Positions 6,102-13,853 of a DNA stretch of 57,888 bases are shown here, one piece after another (within the stretch, counting starts at the first letter, position 1; each line of letters begins with the position of its first letter). Where the stretch lies: assembly GCA_910589145.1 (NCBI GenBank), contig CAJUSD010000020.1, forward strand, positions 1-57,888, read 5' to 3'. Source of the DNA: an uncultured Oscillospiraceae bacterium (lineage in GTDB: Bacteria > Bacillota > Clostridia > Oscillospirales > Ruminococcaceae). Below the pieces are notes generated by a model. It was not told the origin of the DNA, ran no database searches, and saw nothing but the letters and a program-made list of their open reading frames with translations. Both the position numbers and the translations under genes were made by a program.

Positions 6102-6959
6102 ATGTTTGAAACAGTTACAAGGAAAAAAGCCAAGCTCCGCATGGCACTGACCGGCGTTTCCGGCGCAGGGAAAACCCTGGGGGCTTTATATATCGCCTAT
6201 GGGATTACCGGCGACTGGAAAAAGGTCGCCTTCATCGACACCGAGCACGAACGGGGACGGTTCTATGCCAGCCGTACAGACCTGGGAACAGGGGAGTTTC
6301 TATACCAGTCCTTTACCCCGCCATATTCCCCGGAACGCTACCAGCAGCTTGTCACAGCCGGGGCGCAGGCGGCGGGGCCGGACGGCGTGGTGATCGTAGA
6401 CAGCTTTTCCCACGCATGGAGCAACGAAGGCGGCGTTCTGGATATTAAGGATAAAATCGCTTCCCAGGCGGGGAAGAACAGCTATACCGCCTGGAACGAA
6501 GCGGGGAAGGTACAAAACGGTCTGGTCAACTCCCTGCTTTCGGCAGACTGTCATGTCATCGTCACCATGCGCAGCAAGATGGATTATATCCTGTCAGAAA
6601 ACGACCGCGGGAAGCTCCAGCCGGTCAAGGTGGGGCTGGCTCCCGTGCAGCGGGACGATGTGGAATATGAATTCGACATTGTTCTGGACATTGCCCGGAA
6701 TCATATGGCAACGCCGAGCAAGGATACAACTTTTCTGGACAAATACGGCGCAGTCATTACTCCAGACCTGGGCAGGCAGCTCAAAGTCTGGTTGGACGAG
6801 GGAGAGGAGCCGCCCCGATGTACAGAGTGCGGAAAAATGATTATCAGAGGGAAAACCCAGTCTGTCCAGGAAATAATCGAAAAAACGATTGCCAAAACCG
6901 GCAGGCAGCTTTGCTCAAAATGTTGTATGGAATGGATGAAGCAGAATGAACCAGCTTAG
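6102..6959 (+). CDS. AAA_24-type phage ATPase with C-terminal zinc ribbon
   Basis: A 285-residue nucleotide-binding protein of the phage AAA_24/RecA-like group, often recombination or replication helpers. Walker A is GVSGAGKT (residues 18-25); Walker B is the hydrophobic run ending at D100 (PDGVVIVDSFSHAW). The C-terminus carries C-x2-C (C240, C243) and C-x2-CC (C271, C274, C275), a probable zinc ribbon. I chose ATG 6102 (MFETVTRKKAKLRMALTG) because it aligns with the family and follows an AGGGGG ribosome site; an in-frame ATG at 6012 would run inside the Gp157 gene. The helicase gene overlaps the 3' end by 14 bp, suggesting coupled translation. Confidence 0.87.
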   Translation: MFETVTRKKAKLRMALTGVSGAGKTLGALYIAYGITGDWKKVAFIDTEHERGRFYASRTDLGTGEFLYQSFTPPYSPERYQQLVTAGAQAAGPDGVVIVDSFSHAWSNEGGVLDIKDKIASQAGKNSYTAWNEAGKVQNGLVNSLLSADCHVIVTMRSKMDYILSENDRGKLQPVKVGLAPVQRDDVEYEFDIVLDIARNHMATPSKDTTFLDKYGAVITPDLGRQLKVWLDEGEEPPRCTECGKMIIRGKTQSVQEIIEKTIAKTGRQLCSKCCMEWMKQNEPA

Positions 6960-8256
6960 GCCATACCAGCAGGAGCTTTTGGAACAGGTACGCGCCGCCT
7001 ACCGGCAGGGATACCGCTCCCCCTGCATCGTCCTGCCCTGCGGCGGCGGGAAATCGGTGATAGTTGCAGAGATGGCCAAACGCACAGCAGCCAAAAGGAA
7101 CCGGGTCCTGTTCCTGGTTCACCGGAGGGAGCTGTGCGACCAGATAAAACGCACTTTTTACAGATGGGGCGTGGATATGTCCCGCTGCGATGTGGAGATG
7201 GTCCAGACCGCCAGCCGGAGGATTACCCGGATGCCGGAGCCATCCCTGATTATCACCGACGAAAACCACCACTGCCTGGCGGGCGGATACCGGAAGGTTT
7301 ACGACGCTTTCCCGAATGCCCGCCGGGTAGGGGTGACTGCTACCCCGATCCGCCTCAACGGCGGCGGACTGGGGGATGTCAACGACATCCTCATAGAAGG
7401 CCCGGATGCTCACTGGTTAATCGAAAATCAATTTCTGTCCCCATACGAATACTACGCCCCCAAGCTGGTGGACGACAGCAGCCTGAAAAGCAGCCGCGGG
7501 GAATTTGACCTGCGGGGGCTGGAAATCAGCCGGAAGGTTTACGGGGACGCGGTAGCCCATTATAAAAAACTGGCAGGCGGGAAACAGGCGGTATGTTACT
7601 GTGCATCCATTGAGCACAGCAAAAGGATGGCGGAAGAATTCAGCGGGGCGGGCATCCCTGCAGCCCATATAGACGGCGAAACGCCAAGATTTACCCGTGA
7701 CAGGCTGGTTTCCCAATTCCGCACCGGAAACATCCGCATCCTGTGTAATGTAGATTTAATCAGCGAAGGTTTCGACGTTCCCGACTGCGGGGCTTGTATC
7801 CTCCTCCGCCCTACCAAATCCCTGCCCCTGTTCATCCAGCAGTCTATGAGGTGTATGAGGTACCAGCCGGGGAAACAGGCAATCATCATAGACCATGTGG
7901 GCAACTGCATGAGGTTCGGCTTGCCGGATGACAGGCGGGAATGGGACTTAAACCCAAAGAAAAAGAAGAAATCCGGGTCTGGGGAATGTCCGGTCAGGCA
8001 ATGCCCCAAATGCTGGTTTACCTTCCCGGCGGTTAAGACAGTCTGCCCCATGTGCGGGTATCATTTCCCCGCTCCCCAAAGGGATTTGGAGGAAATCCGG
8101 GAGGCAGCCCTGGAAAAATTTATGGGTTTTACCCTGGATTTCAGCGGCCCGGAACAATGCCGGAGTTTTCAGGAGCTGCAAGATTATGGGAAAGCCAGGG
8201 GGTACAAGCCAGGCTGGGCCTGGCACCAGGCGAAAAGATTGGGGATGGTACCATGA
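6946..8256 (+). CDS. DEAD/DEAH-type SF2 helicase
   Basis: A 436-residue superfamily 2 helicase, probably opening DNA during phage replication or recombination. In order: Q-like motif (LRPYQQELLEQV), Walker A PCGGGKS (31-37), motif Ia LVHRRE, motif II as DENH (105-108), motif III TAT in GVTATP (131-134), then the second RecA domain with AAHIDGETP, CNVDLISEGFDVP and motif VI QQSMRCMRY near residue 300. A four-Cys ribbon (CPKCWF...CPMCGYHF, about 350-370) follows and a helical tail. It overlaps both neighbours, 14 bp upstream and 4 bp with the VRR-NUC gene, a typical phage replication operon. Confidence 0.93.
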   Translation: MNQLRPYQQELLEQVRAAYRQGYRSPCIVLPCGGGKSVIVAEMAKRTAAKRNRVLFLVHRRELCDQIKRTFYRWGVDMSRCDVEMVQTASRRITRMPEPSLIITDENHHCLAGGYRKVYDAFPNARRVGVTATPIRLNGGGLGDVNDILIEGPDAHWLIENQFLSPYEYYAPKLVDDSSLKSSRGEFDLRGLEISRKVYGDAVAHYKKLAGGKQAVCYCASIEHSKRMAEEFSGAGIPAAHIDGETPRFTRDRLVSQFRTGNIRILCNVDLISEGFDVPDCGACILLRPTKSLPLFIQQSMRCMRYQPGKQAIIIDHVGNCMRFGLPDDRREWDLNPKKKKKSGSGECPVRQCPKCWFTFPAVKTVCPMCGYHFPAPQRDLEEIREAALEKFMGFTLDFSGPEQCRSFQELQDYGKARGYKPGWAWHQAKRLGMVP

Positions 8257-8597
8257 CAGAACAGGATATTCAAAACAAAATCCGCCTTGCCCTTTCCCAA
8301 TACGGTACCGTGTTTCGGACCAACGCCGGGGAATTCTGGCAGGGGGAACTAAGGTATTCCAGGGAATTCAAGCAGCGTGTTTTAATAAACCTGCGGAAAA
8401 TAGAGGGCCTGCCCAAAGGGTTCCCTGACCTGTTGTTTCTCGGGCAGGGACAGGCAGCATTTATCGAATGTAAGACAGGTACCGGGAAATTATCAGAGGA
8501 ACAGCGGCGGTTTGCCAGTTTGCTGCAAAAATACAGCCTCCCCTATGGGGTGGCAAGATGCGCAGAAGACGCTTTGAAAATCATTGAAAGGAAGTAA
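8253..8597 (+). CDS. VRR-NUC domain nuclease
   Basis: A 114-residue stand-alone VRR-NUC protein, a PD-(D/E)xK fold nuclease expected to cut branched or junction DNA with the helicase and ATPase encoded next to it. The catalytic set is visible: D59 in GFPDLLF and E72-x-K74 in FIECKTG, with the conserved basic EEQRRF helix following. Start: ATG 8253, overlapping the helicase stop (ATGA). A longer in-frame reading back to 8052 would lie inside the helicase gene and is not needed. Length is normal for phage VRR-NUC proteins. Confidence 0.92.
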   Translation: MTEQDIQNKIRLALSQYGTVFRTNAGEFWQGELRYSREFKQRVLINLRKIEGLPKGFPDLLFLGQGQAAFIECKTGTGKLSEEQRRFASLLQKYSLPYGVARCAEDALKIIERK

Positions 8598-8601
8598 TAT
8601 T

Positions 8602-9132
8602 ATGGCTTTTGAAACCAATTACCAGAACAATTCGGATATCATCCCAGAGGGCTTTTATGAGTGCGTCATCAAGTCGGTGTACGAGGACGCGACCAAGGGC
8701 AACAAAATATTTATTAACGTCCCCTTGGTTGTCCGCAATGATATAGAACAGAAGTTCCAGAACGCCTATCTCTGGCACAGCATCTGGAAGAAGAAAGACC
8801 CGAATCCAAATGACCTGGCTGTGGGCGGCTACACGGCGTTTGGAATCAACCAGCTTTCCCAGGCAGCGGGCCTGAAAGAGGGGACCAGGTTTGAAACCAT
8901 GGAGGACTGGATGGAATCCCTGAAGGGGCTGCCCGTCCGGGCAGAGGTTGAGCATAAACTGAACAGTTATACCAACCAAATGCAGGCGCGGGTGAAAAAA
9001 CTATATCCTACCCGGAATCCCGATTGCAAGCACGTCTGGAAATCTGCACCCCCCGTGCAGCCCCAAACTTCCCCGGTTAATACCAATATTGAGGAATTCA
9101 GCGAAATAGAAGACAGCGACCTGCCATTCTGA
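8602..9132 (+). CDS. DUF669-family phage protein
   Basis: A 176-residue protein of the DUF669 family, which occurs in phage replication clusters beside AAA_24 ATPases and primase-helicases and is suspected to be a single-strand-binding-like protein. Seen: the family-like start (AFETNYQNNSDIIPEGFYEC), a beta-rich core with NKIFINVPLVVRNDIEQKFQ, and an acidic tail ending DSDLPF, which resembles the C-terminal tip of SSB proteins. ATG 8602 is preferred over an in-frame TTG at 8584, because AAAGGAAG precedes it at a good distance. SSB-like function is inferred from the tail and neighbours. Confidence 0.84.
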   Translation: MAFETNYQNNSDIIPEGFYECVIKSVYEDATKGNKIFINVPLVVRNDIEQKFQNAYLWHSIWKKKDPNPNDLAVGGYTAFGINQLSQAAGLKEGTRFETMEDWMESLKGLPVRAEVEHKLNSYTNQMQARVKKLYPTRNPDCKHVWKSAPPVQPQTSPVNTNIEEFSEIEDSDLPF

Positions 9133-9145
9133 CGGAGGAAAAAAG

Positions 9146-11446
9146 ATGAATTGGGACAACATCCCCCAGGAATTGAAAGGCTTGCGCCAATGGGTCTGCT
9201 GGCAGGCAGCGCCCATCGAGGGAAAGCCGGATAAAATCAGGAAGCTGCCCATTAACCCCAGGACAGGGGAAGCCGCTCAGTCCAACAACCCGGATACCTG
9301 GACGGATTTCCAAACCGCCGCCTCCGCGTCTTCCCGGTTCTCAGGTCTGGGGTTTATGTTCGCCAATGGATATTTCGGGGTTGACATTGACGGCATCGAC
9401 AACGATATCGAGGCGTTTCAACAGGGGGGCCTGCAAAATATTGTGGGCGAGTTCCTCCATTCCCTGGCATCCTATGGGGAGTATTCAGTCAGCGGGAAGG
9501 GGCTGCACATTATCTGCAAGGGGAAGCTCCCAACAGGCGGGCGGCGGCGGGGCAATGTGGAAATGTATGAACGGGGGCGGTTCTTTGTTATGACCGGCAA
9601 TCAGGCAGGGCCTTATACCAGCCTGCGGGACTGCACTGAACTGGTCAAGCCGCTGCATGAAAAGTACATTGGCGGGGGAAGGGCTGTCCTCCCGCCGCGG
9701 GAACCCGCGGCATTGTCACTCAGCGACAATGAATTGCTGGAGAAAGCGCGGAATTCCAGGCAGGGGAAGATTTTTTCCGACCTGTATGCTGGAGACTGGG
9801 AGCCTTATTATTCCAGCCAGTCAGAGGCGGATTTCCGACTTTGCTCCCTGCTTGCCTTCTGGACAGGCAGGGACGAGGAACGGATGGACCAGATTTTCCG
9901 TTCCTCCGGCCTGATGCGGGAGAAGTGGGACCGGAAGCAGTCGGGCAGCACCTATGGGCGGCTGACCGTTGCGAAAGCGGCGGCAGGATGTACCAAGGTT
10001 TATGAGGAGAGAAAGCCGGAGGAATACGGCGGGATTACTTTCGGCCAGCCGGAAAAGCGGAAGATATACAGCTTTGACGACACCGGCAACGCGGAACGGT
10101 TCTGTGACCAATACGGGGATATGGTACAGTATTCCTACATAGACAAGGGGTGGATATGGTTTGACGGGAGGAAATGGCTGGTGGACGATATAGGCATGGT
10201 ACACAGGCTTGCCGATAAAACGGTCGAGGATATGTCGGAAGATTTTAATTACTATATGGAACACGCCCCCGCTAACGTTAACCTGAACGACTGGGAGAAA
10301 TCTCTGAACAAGCATATAAAAGTATCCCGATCCAGCAAGGCGAAAAATGCCATGCTGAAGGAATCGGAACACCGTCAGTCAATCCTCCCGGAGCAGCTTG
10401 ACCAGTACCCCATGCTGCTGAACACCCCCAGCGGCACCCTGGACCTGGGCAGCGGGGAACTCCTCTCCCACAGTGCGAAGCAGTACCTGACCCGGATCAC
10501 GGCCTCCGAGTACACAGACAAGATGGAGTGCCCCCTGTGGCTGGATTTTCTGAAAACGGTATTTGTTGGGGACATGGCACTGATCCGGTATTTACAGAAA
10601 GCTGTCGGGTATACCCTCACCGGCTCTACGGCGGAACAGTGTATGTTTGTCTGCTATGGGGAGGGACGCAACGGGAAGTCTACCCTGCTGGATGTCCTGT
10701 ATGAGCTTTTGGGCGGGTATGCGGCGAATGTACAGCCGGAAGTGCTGATGGCGAACCGGAAAAACTCCGGCGGGCCTTTGTCGGAGATAGCCCGGCTGCG
10801 GGGGGCGCGGCTTGTGGTCAGCGCGGAGCCGGAGGAGGGGATGCGGCTCAACGAAGGGCTGATCAAACAGCTCACCGGCGGGGACAGGGTGACGGCGCGT
10901 TTTTTGTATGGCAAGGATTTTGAATTTAAGCCGGAGTTTAAGCTGTGGATTGCTGCCAACCATAAACCGGTTATTCGTGGAACCGATACAGGAATCTGGC
11001 GCAGAGTACACCTGATACCCTTCACTGTGCAGATACCAGAAAAGCAGGTAGACCGGACGCTGCCCTATAAGCTGCGGCGAGAGCTGCCGGGGATTTTAAG
11101 ATGGGCGGCGGAGGGATGCCTGATGTGGCAGAAAGAGGGTCTGGAAATGCCCCCGGCTGTGGTAGAAGCGACTGCGGAATACAGGAGCGAGATGGATATT
11201 TTAGGGCAGTTTTTGGCAGAGTGTACCCAGCAGGGGCCTATGTGCGGGGAAGTACCGGCAGGCAGGCTGTACCAGGTTTACCGGCAGTGGGCACAGAATA
11301 ATGGGGAGTTTGTGGTGAGCGGGACGAAGTTTGGGCGGGAGATGGGGAGAAGATTTAAGAAATTAAAGAAGTCAAATATGTTTGTTTATTGTAATTTGAA
11401 AATCAATGAAAATTGTGAGCTGCAATCATATGTGAGCTTTTCATAA
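9146..11446 (+). CDS. P4/D5-type primase-polymerase and SF3 helicase
   Basis: A 766-residue replication initiator combining a primase and a helicase. The N-terminal prim-pol (AEP) part shows the metal-binding pair D80 and D82 in GVDIDG and H121 in SGKGLHIICKG. A linker and D5_N-like region follow. The SF3 helicase has Walker A GEGRNGKST at about 505-513, a Walker B-like RLVVSAEPEE segment near 555 and the sensor WIAANHKP near 610. A C-terminal winged-helix-like region ends the protein. This is the main replication enzyme of the element. Immediately downstream lies a 107-nt composite hairpin with GGTGGGTT repeats, a candidate target site. Start ATG 9146 follows GACGGAGG. Confidence 0.92.
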   Translation: MNWDNIPQELKGLRQWVCWQAAPIEGKPDKIRKLPINPRTGEAAQSNNPDTWTDFQTAASASSRFSGLGFMFANGYFGVDIDGIDNDIEAFQQGGLQNIVGEFLHSLASYGEYSVSGKGLHIICKGKLPTGGRRRGNVEMYERGRFFVMTGNQAGPYTSLRDCTELVKPLHEKYIGGGRAVLPPREPAALSLSDNELLEKARNSRQGKIFSDLYAGDWEPYYSSQSEADFRLCSLLAFWTGRDEERMDQIFRSSGLMREKWDRKQSGSTYGRLTVAKAAAGCTKVYEERKPEEYGGITFGQPEKRKIYSFDDTGNAERFCDQYGDMVQYSYIDKGWIWFDGRKWLVDDIGMVHRLADKTVEDMSEDFNYYMEHAPANVNLNDWEKSLNKHIKVSRSSKAKNAMLKESEHRQSILPEQLDQYPMLLNTPSGTLDLGSGELLSHSAKQYLTRITASEYTDKMECPLWLDFLKTVFVGDMALIRYLQKAVGYTLTGSTAEQCMFVCYGEGRNGKSTLLDVLYELLGGYAANVQPEVLMANRKNSGGPLSEIARLRGARLVVSAEPEEGMRLNEGLIKQLTGGDRVTARFLYGKDFEFKPEFKLWIAANHKPVIRGTDTGIWRRVHLIPFTVQIPEKQVDRTLPYKLRRELPGILRWAAEGCLMWQKEGLEMPPAVVEATAEYRSEMDILGQFLAECTQQGPMCGEVPAGRLYQVYRQWAQNNGEFVVSGTKFGREMGRRFKKLKKSNMFVYCNLKINENCELQSYVSFS

Positions 11447-11553
11447 TGGTGGGTTGTGGTGGGTTTAGGGGGATTTTTAGAAAACCCCCTATATATAATT
11501 TTTTTCTTATATACTTTATAAGAAAAAGGGGATAAACTTACCACAACCCACCA
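11447..11553. repeat. Composite 107-nt hairpin with GGTGGGTT direct repeats
   Basis: Outer arms of 21 nt (11447-11467 and 11533-11553) pair fully if two G.U pairs are allowed. The left arm holds two tandem GGTGGGTT copies at 10-bp spacing. An inner perfect 11-bp hairpin (11501-11511 with 11517-11527, loop TACTT) is extended by CCCC/GGGG across an AT-rich bulge. It lies directly after the primase-helicase stop. A replication origin or a structured RNA are both possible; an ordinary terminator would not need the outer arms. Confidence 0.72.
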
Positions 11554-11580
11554 CAGATTAAAATTTTGGAGAGAATCAAG

Positions 11581-11754
11581 ATGGATGCAAATAATTTCTG
11601 TGGCAATGATGCCTGTAAAAAGCGTTACGTTGCCGCAGTCTGTACCGGCTGGGAACAGGCAGCGGAGGTGATTGGGGACTATCTGGGGATGAAGAAGGGG
11701 GATAAAGGCCGTGAAACTGACAAAGGCAGACAGGGCGCGTATGCTGGCGTATAA
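11581..11754 (+). CDS. Small hypothetical protein, 57 residues
   Basis: Starts at ATG 11581 after GGAGAG (an in-frame TTG at 11566 would include the ribosome site). The N-terminal half (MDANNFCGNDACKKRYVAAV) has two Cys five residues apart and a helical continuation (GWEQAAEVIGDYLGMK); the end is charged (KKGDKGRETDKGRQ). It overlaps the next gene by 44 bp in another frame, common in compact phage operons. The repetitive charged tail could be translation of DNA chosen for the next gene. Function unknown, and whether it is expressed is uncertain. Confidence 0.5.
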   Translation: MDANNFCGNDACKKRYVAAVCTGWEQAAEVIGDYLGMKKGDKGRETDKGRQGAYAGV

Positions 11755-12373
11755 ACGGCCAATGTTGAGTTCGCTGGGATTTGAAACAATTCGTCAGGGG
11801 CTTTGCGATATTTCAGAAGCCTGCTGCGATGTTCACTGGTTTATTGAAAATGACAGTGACACACTGTTAAATGCTCTGGATGGGGATGAAAATGCAGAAT
11901 GGGAATTTAAGATGGCGTTTGCTGAGTTGGAAACAAATGCGGAAATATTGTCAGAGACGATAGAAGAACGCTCTGCTTGGGATGACAGGGGGTTTGAAAC
12001 AACCTTTAACGACTGTACCGTTTCATTGATTGGCAGCCGATATAAAATTTTGGGATTTGACAGCGTGGAAGAAGATTACTTCAGCCTGACCGGCTACGAG
12101 CAGGAGCTGGCATATACTGACGCCGGAAAAAGGCTTATGCGCCTGACCAAGGCAGAAATGCTTTCAACCATAGGGCAATGTATGGGGATTGCATTAGCAT
12201 TTTATGATTTGCAGAACCGGTATGATTATCTGAAAGCAGCAATGGATATTTTGAGAGATGAAAATACTTCTTTACTTAAAATCATCAAGGAAATTGAGGA
12301 AGCTTATGAAACAGGTTCCAGAACGTTTGACAGGTTGCTGGAACAGCTTCCGGCTAGAATCTGGATTGAATAA
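11711..12373 (+). CDS. Hypothetical phage protein, 220 residues
   Basis: An acidic, mostly helical protein (GTG start at 11711, reads MKLTKADRARMLAYKRPMLS). It has clusters of Asp/Glu (NDSDTLLNALDGDENAEWEF, FDSVEEDYFSLTGYEQELAY) and a C-terminal coiled-coil-like helix (LKAAMDILRDENTSLLKIIK). No metal-binding or nucleotide-binding motif is seen. Codon use is more AT-rich than the replication genes around it. I recognise similar proteins only as hypotheticals in phages and ICEs of gut Clostridia. It is co-directional with the early operon and 12 bp before the ASCH-like gene. Confidence 0.72.
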   Translation: MKLTKADRARMLAYKRPMLSSLGFETIRQGLCDISEACCDVHWFIENDSDTLLNALDGDENAEWEFKMAFAELETNAEILSETIEERSAWDDRGFETTFNDCTVSLIGSRYKILGFDSVEEDYFSLTGYEQELAYTDAGKRLMRLTKAEMLSTIGQCMGIALAFYDLQNRYDYLKAAMDILRDENTSLLKIIKEIEEAYETGSRTFDRLLEQLPARIWIE

Positions 12374-12385
12374 GGAGCGACAAAA

Positions 12386-12964
12386 ATGCCAGGTTTTAAT
12401 TATGAAGAATTTTTGAAAACCGCGAAGCCTATCCTGTTTAATACCGAAATGGTCCGCGCAATTCTAAACGGAATAAAGACAGTTACAAGGCGGGTGGTGA
12501 AGCCACAGCCACAAGGACGGCTTATCCCAGAGCCACCCTATCGCACCAGCGACATCCTATATGTGCGGGAGACATGGCAATACATGGGGTGTGTTTCCCT
12601 GGATTCCCGTATCGCTGATAAATATATATACTGTGCGGGTTGGGATGGAGAGACAAACCCTCTTGCATGGCGACCCTCTATCCATATGCCCCGCGAGGCC
12701 GCGCGGATTTTTCTGCGGGTGAAGGATGTGTGGATGGAGAGGCTGCAGGATATACAGGAGCGAGGTCCTGCAAGCGCGGAAAAAGAAGGATTCATAAATG
12801 ACATAGACCTTAATTTTGGGACAGGTGCAAGCGCTACAAAACACTTTTCCGAATGTTGGGATAACACTATAAAAAAATCCGACCTTTCCCACTATGGATG
12901 GAGTGCCAATCCGTGGGTGTGGGTAATTGAATTTGAGAAAGCAGAGGTATCAAAAAATGACTGA
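12386..12964 (+). CDS. ASCH-like phage protein
   Basis: A 192-residue protein of a phage family often labelled morphogenetic or ASCH-domain protein. The N-terminal signature is visible: KPILFNTEMVRAILNGIKTV, then TRRVVKPQP and DILYVRETW, with a C-terminal WVWVIEFE strand. ASCH/PUA-like folds bind RNA or modified nucleotides, so a role in nucleic-acid metabolism of the infected cell is likelier than a part of the particle. ATG 12386 follows AAGGAGCG. It lies in the run of small genes between replication and late modules. Confidence 0.75.
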   Translation: MPGFNYEEFLKTAKPILFNTEMVRAILNGIKTVTRRVVKPQPQGRLIPEPPYRTSDILYVRETWQYMGCVSLDSRIADKYIYCAGWDGETNPLAWRPSIHMPREAARIFLRVKDVWMERLQDIQERGPASAEKEGFINDIDLNFGTGASATKHFSECWDNTIKKSDLSHYGWSANPWVWVIEFEKAEVSKND

Positions 12965-12983
12965 TGTAACAGGAGGTACAAAA

Positions 12984-13184
12984 ATGAAACGATTAACAGA
13001 AAGGACAGCAGAGGGAGCAGTACTGGAAATGGCTGACACGTACCAAAGTGAAGATGCAGCACGGTTAGATTTGATGAAGCGGTTCCGTCTTGCCGTTGAC
13101 CGTCTCGCCGACTATGAGGATACCGGACTGATGCCAGATGAAATTAAAGATAGATTAAGGGAGAATAGGGAGGTAATGACTTGA
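12984..13184 (+). CDS. Small hypothetical early-operon protein, 66 residues
   Basis: Starts at ATG 12984 after a strong AGGAGG; an in-frame ATG at 12927 lies within the preceding gene and lacks a ribosome site. The protein begins MKRLTERTAEGAVLEMADTY and contains RLADYEDTGLMPDEIKD, a motif I know from many short phage and ICE proteins of Clostridia (xxRLAxYEDTGLxPEEI). It is helical and charged with no Cys. The YEDTGL peptide occurs as a stand-alone family without known function. Confidence 0.75.
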   Translation: MKRLTERTAEGAVLEMADTYQSEDAARLDLMKRFRLAVDRLADYEDTGLMPDEIKDRLRENREVMT

Positions 13185-13284
13185 AGGCACGCTTGCCGCT
13201 TGACAGCAAAACAAAATAAAACAAATATCTAATAAAAAGAAATAAAGTAACTTCTATCAGATAAAAGAAAGGGGACAGATACGC

Positions 13285-13692
13285 ATGAACCCAATAGAAA
13301 CTCTAACCTACCTGGACGCCCTCCGCCGGGAGCTTCACTGCCAGCGGGAGAAAATCGCCAGCCTGGAAGCAGCAGCGCGATACCTGTCCCCTGCAGGAGA
13401 TGGAATTGGCGGAAGCGGTTCACCGTCGGATCGGGTGGGGAAGATGGCGGGGCAAATCGCAGATGAAAAGGAAGAACTGGAATGGATGAAAGAAAAATAC
13501 TCCCAGGCAGTGGCAGCAGCGGCGAAGGTTTTAAGCAATCTTTCCGATCCGCTGGAACGGGAGGTTTTGACAAAAAGGTATATAGCTGGATTAAGCTGGG
13601 ATAATGTGTCCCAAAAGGTGGGGTATAGTTACCGTGCAATCCAAAGGATAAAAAAGCAGGCTTTTAAAAAGTTGTCCTATGATGTCCTATAA
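13285..13692 (+). CDS. DUF1492/ArpU-like late transcription regulator
   Basis: A 135-residue protein with a sigma-70 region-4-like helix-turn-helix at the C-terminus (residues 85-130; LSNLSDPLEREVLTKRYIAG then SWDNVSQKVGYSYRAIQRIK). The N-terminal half is a helical, Glu-rich coiled-coil region with a Gly/Ser linker (GDGIGGSGSPSDRVG). DUF1492 and ArpU-like proteins sit at the junction of early and late genes in Firmicutes phages and are thought to activate late transcription. Here the gene runs into an array of ATGTCCTAT repeats followed by a -10 box, which supports that role and suggests the binding site. Start ATG 13285 follows AAAGGGGACAG. Confidence 0.85.
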   Translation: MNPIETLTYLDALRRELHCQREKIASLEAAARYLSPAGDGIGGSGSPSDRVGKMAGQIADEKEELEWMKEKYSQAVAAAAKVLSNLSDPLEREVLTKRYIAGLSWDNVSQKVGYSYRAIQRIKKQAFKKLSYDVL

Positions 13693-13743
13693 ATGTCCTA
13701 CCATGTCATATGAATGTCCTATGATATCCTATTGATTTCCTAT
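13682..13743 (+). repeat. Six helically phased ATGTCCTAT repeats
   Basis: Copies begin at 13682, 13693, 13703, 13714, 13724 and 13735, spacings 11, 10, 11, 10, 11, which is 10.5 bp per turn. Consensus is (A/T)TGTCCTAT with variants TGTCATAT, TATCCTAT and TTTCCTAT. The first copy lies in the 3' end of the DUF1492 gene and the last ends 8 bp before a TGCTAAAAT extended -10. All copies face one side of the helix, as expected for cooperative activator binding. Confidence 0.82.
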
Positions 13744-13750
13744 ATGGATA

Positions 13751-13759
13751 TGCTAAAAT
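13751..13759 (+). promoter_or_regulatory. Probable late promoter, extended -10 without a -35
   Basis: TGCTAAAAT (TAAAAT at 13754-13759) has the TG of an extended -10. No TTGACA-like box lies 17 bp upstream; the phased repeats occupy that place. This is typical of an activator-dependent promoter and would serve the methyltransferase, terminase and structural genes. Confidence 0.65.
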
Positions 13760-13769
13760 AGTACCATCA

Positions 13770-13803
13770 AAGTCTGCGGAAAAGTTCCGCGGACTTTTTT
13801 ATT
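13770..13803 (+). terminator. Intrinsic terminator in the late leader
   Basis: A 12-bp stem (13770-13781 with 13785-13796, one G.T pair), 3-nt loop and TTTTTTATTTT tail. It starts only about 10 bp after the predicted -10 box and precedes the methyltransferase gene. It may end early transcription, or act as an attenuator that the late regulator overcomes. Confidence 0.85.
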
Positions 13804-13853
13804 TTCCTGACAAGGGTTTCGCGCAACGTTCAGCCATGAAAGGAGCGCGAAAG

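Noticed and set aside
13200..13231. Possible promoter TTGACA...TATCTA before the DUF1492 gene
   Set aside because: The spacing is about 20 bp and the -10 box is poor; the early operon is likely to read through. Not listed as a feature.
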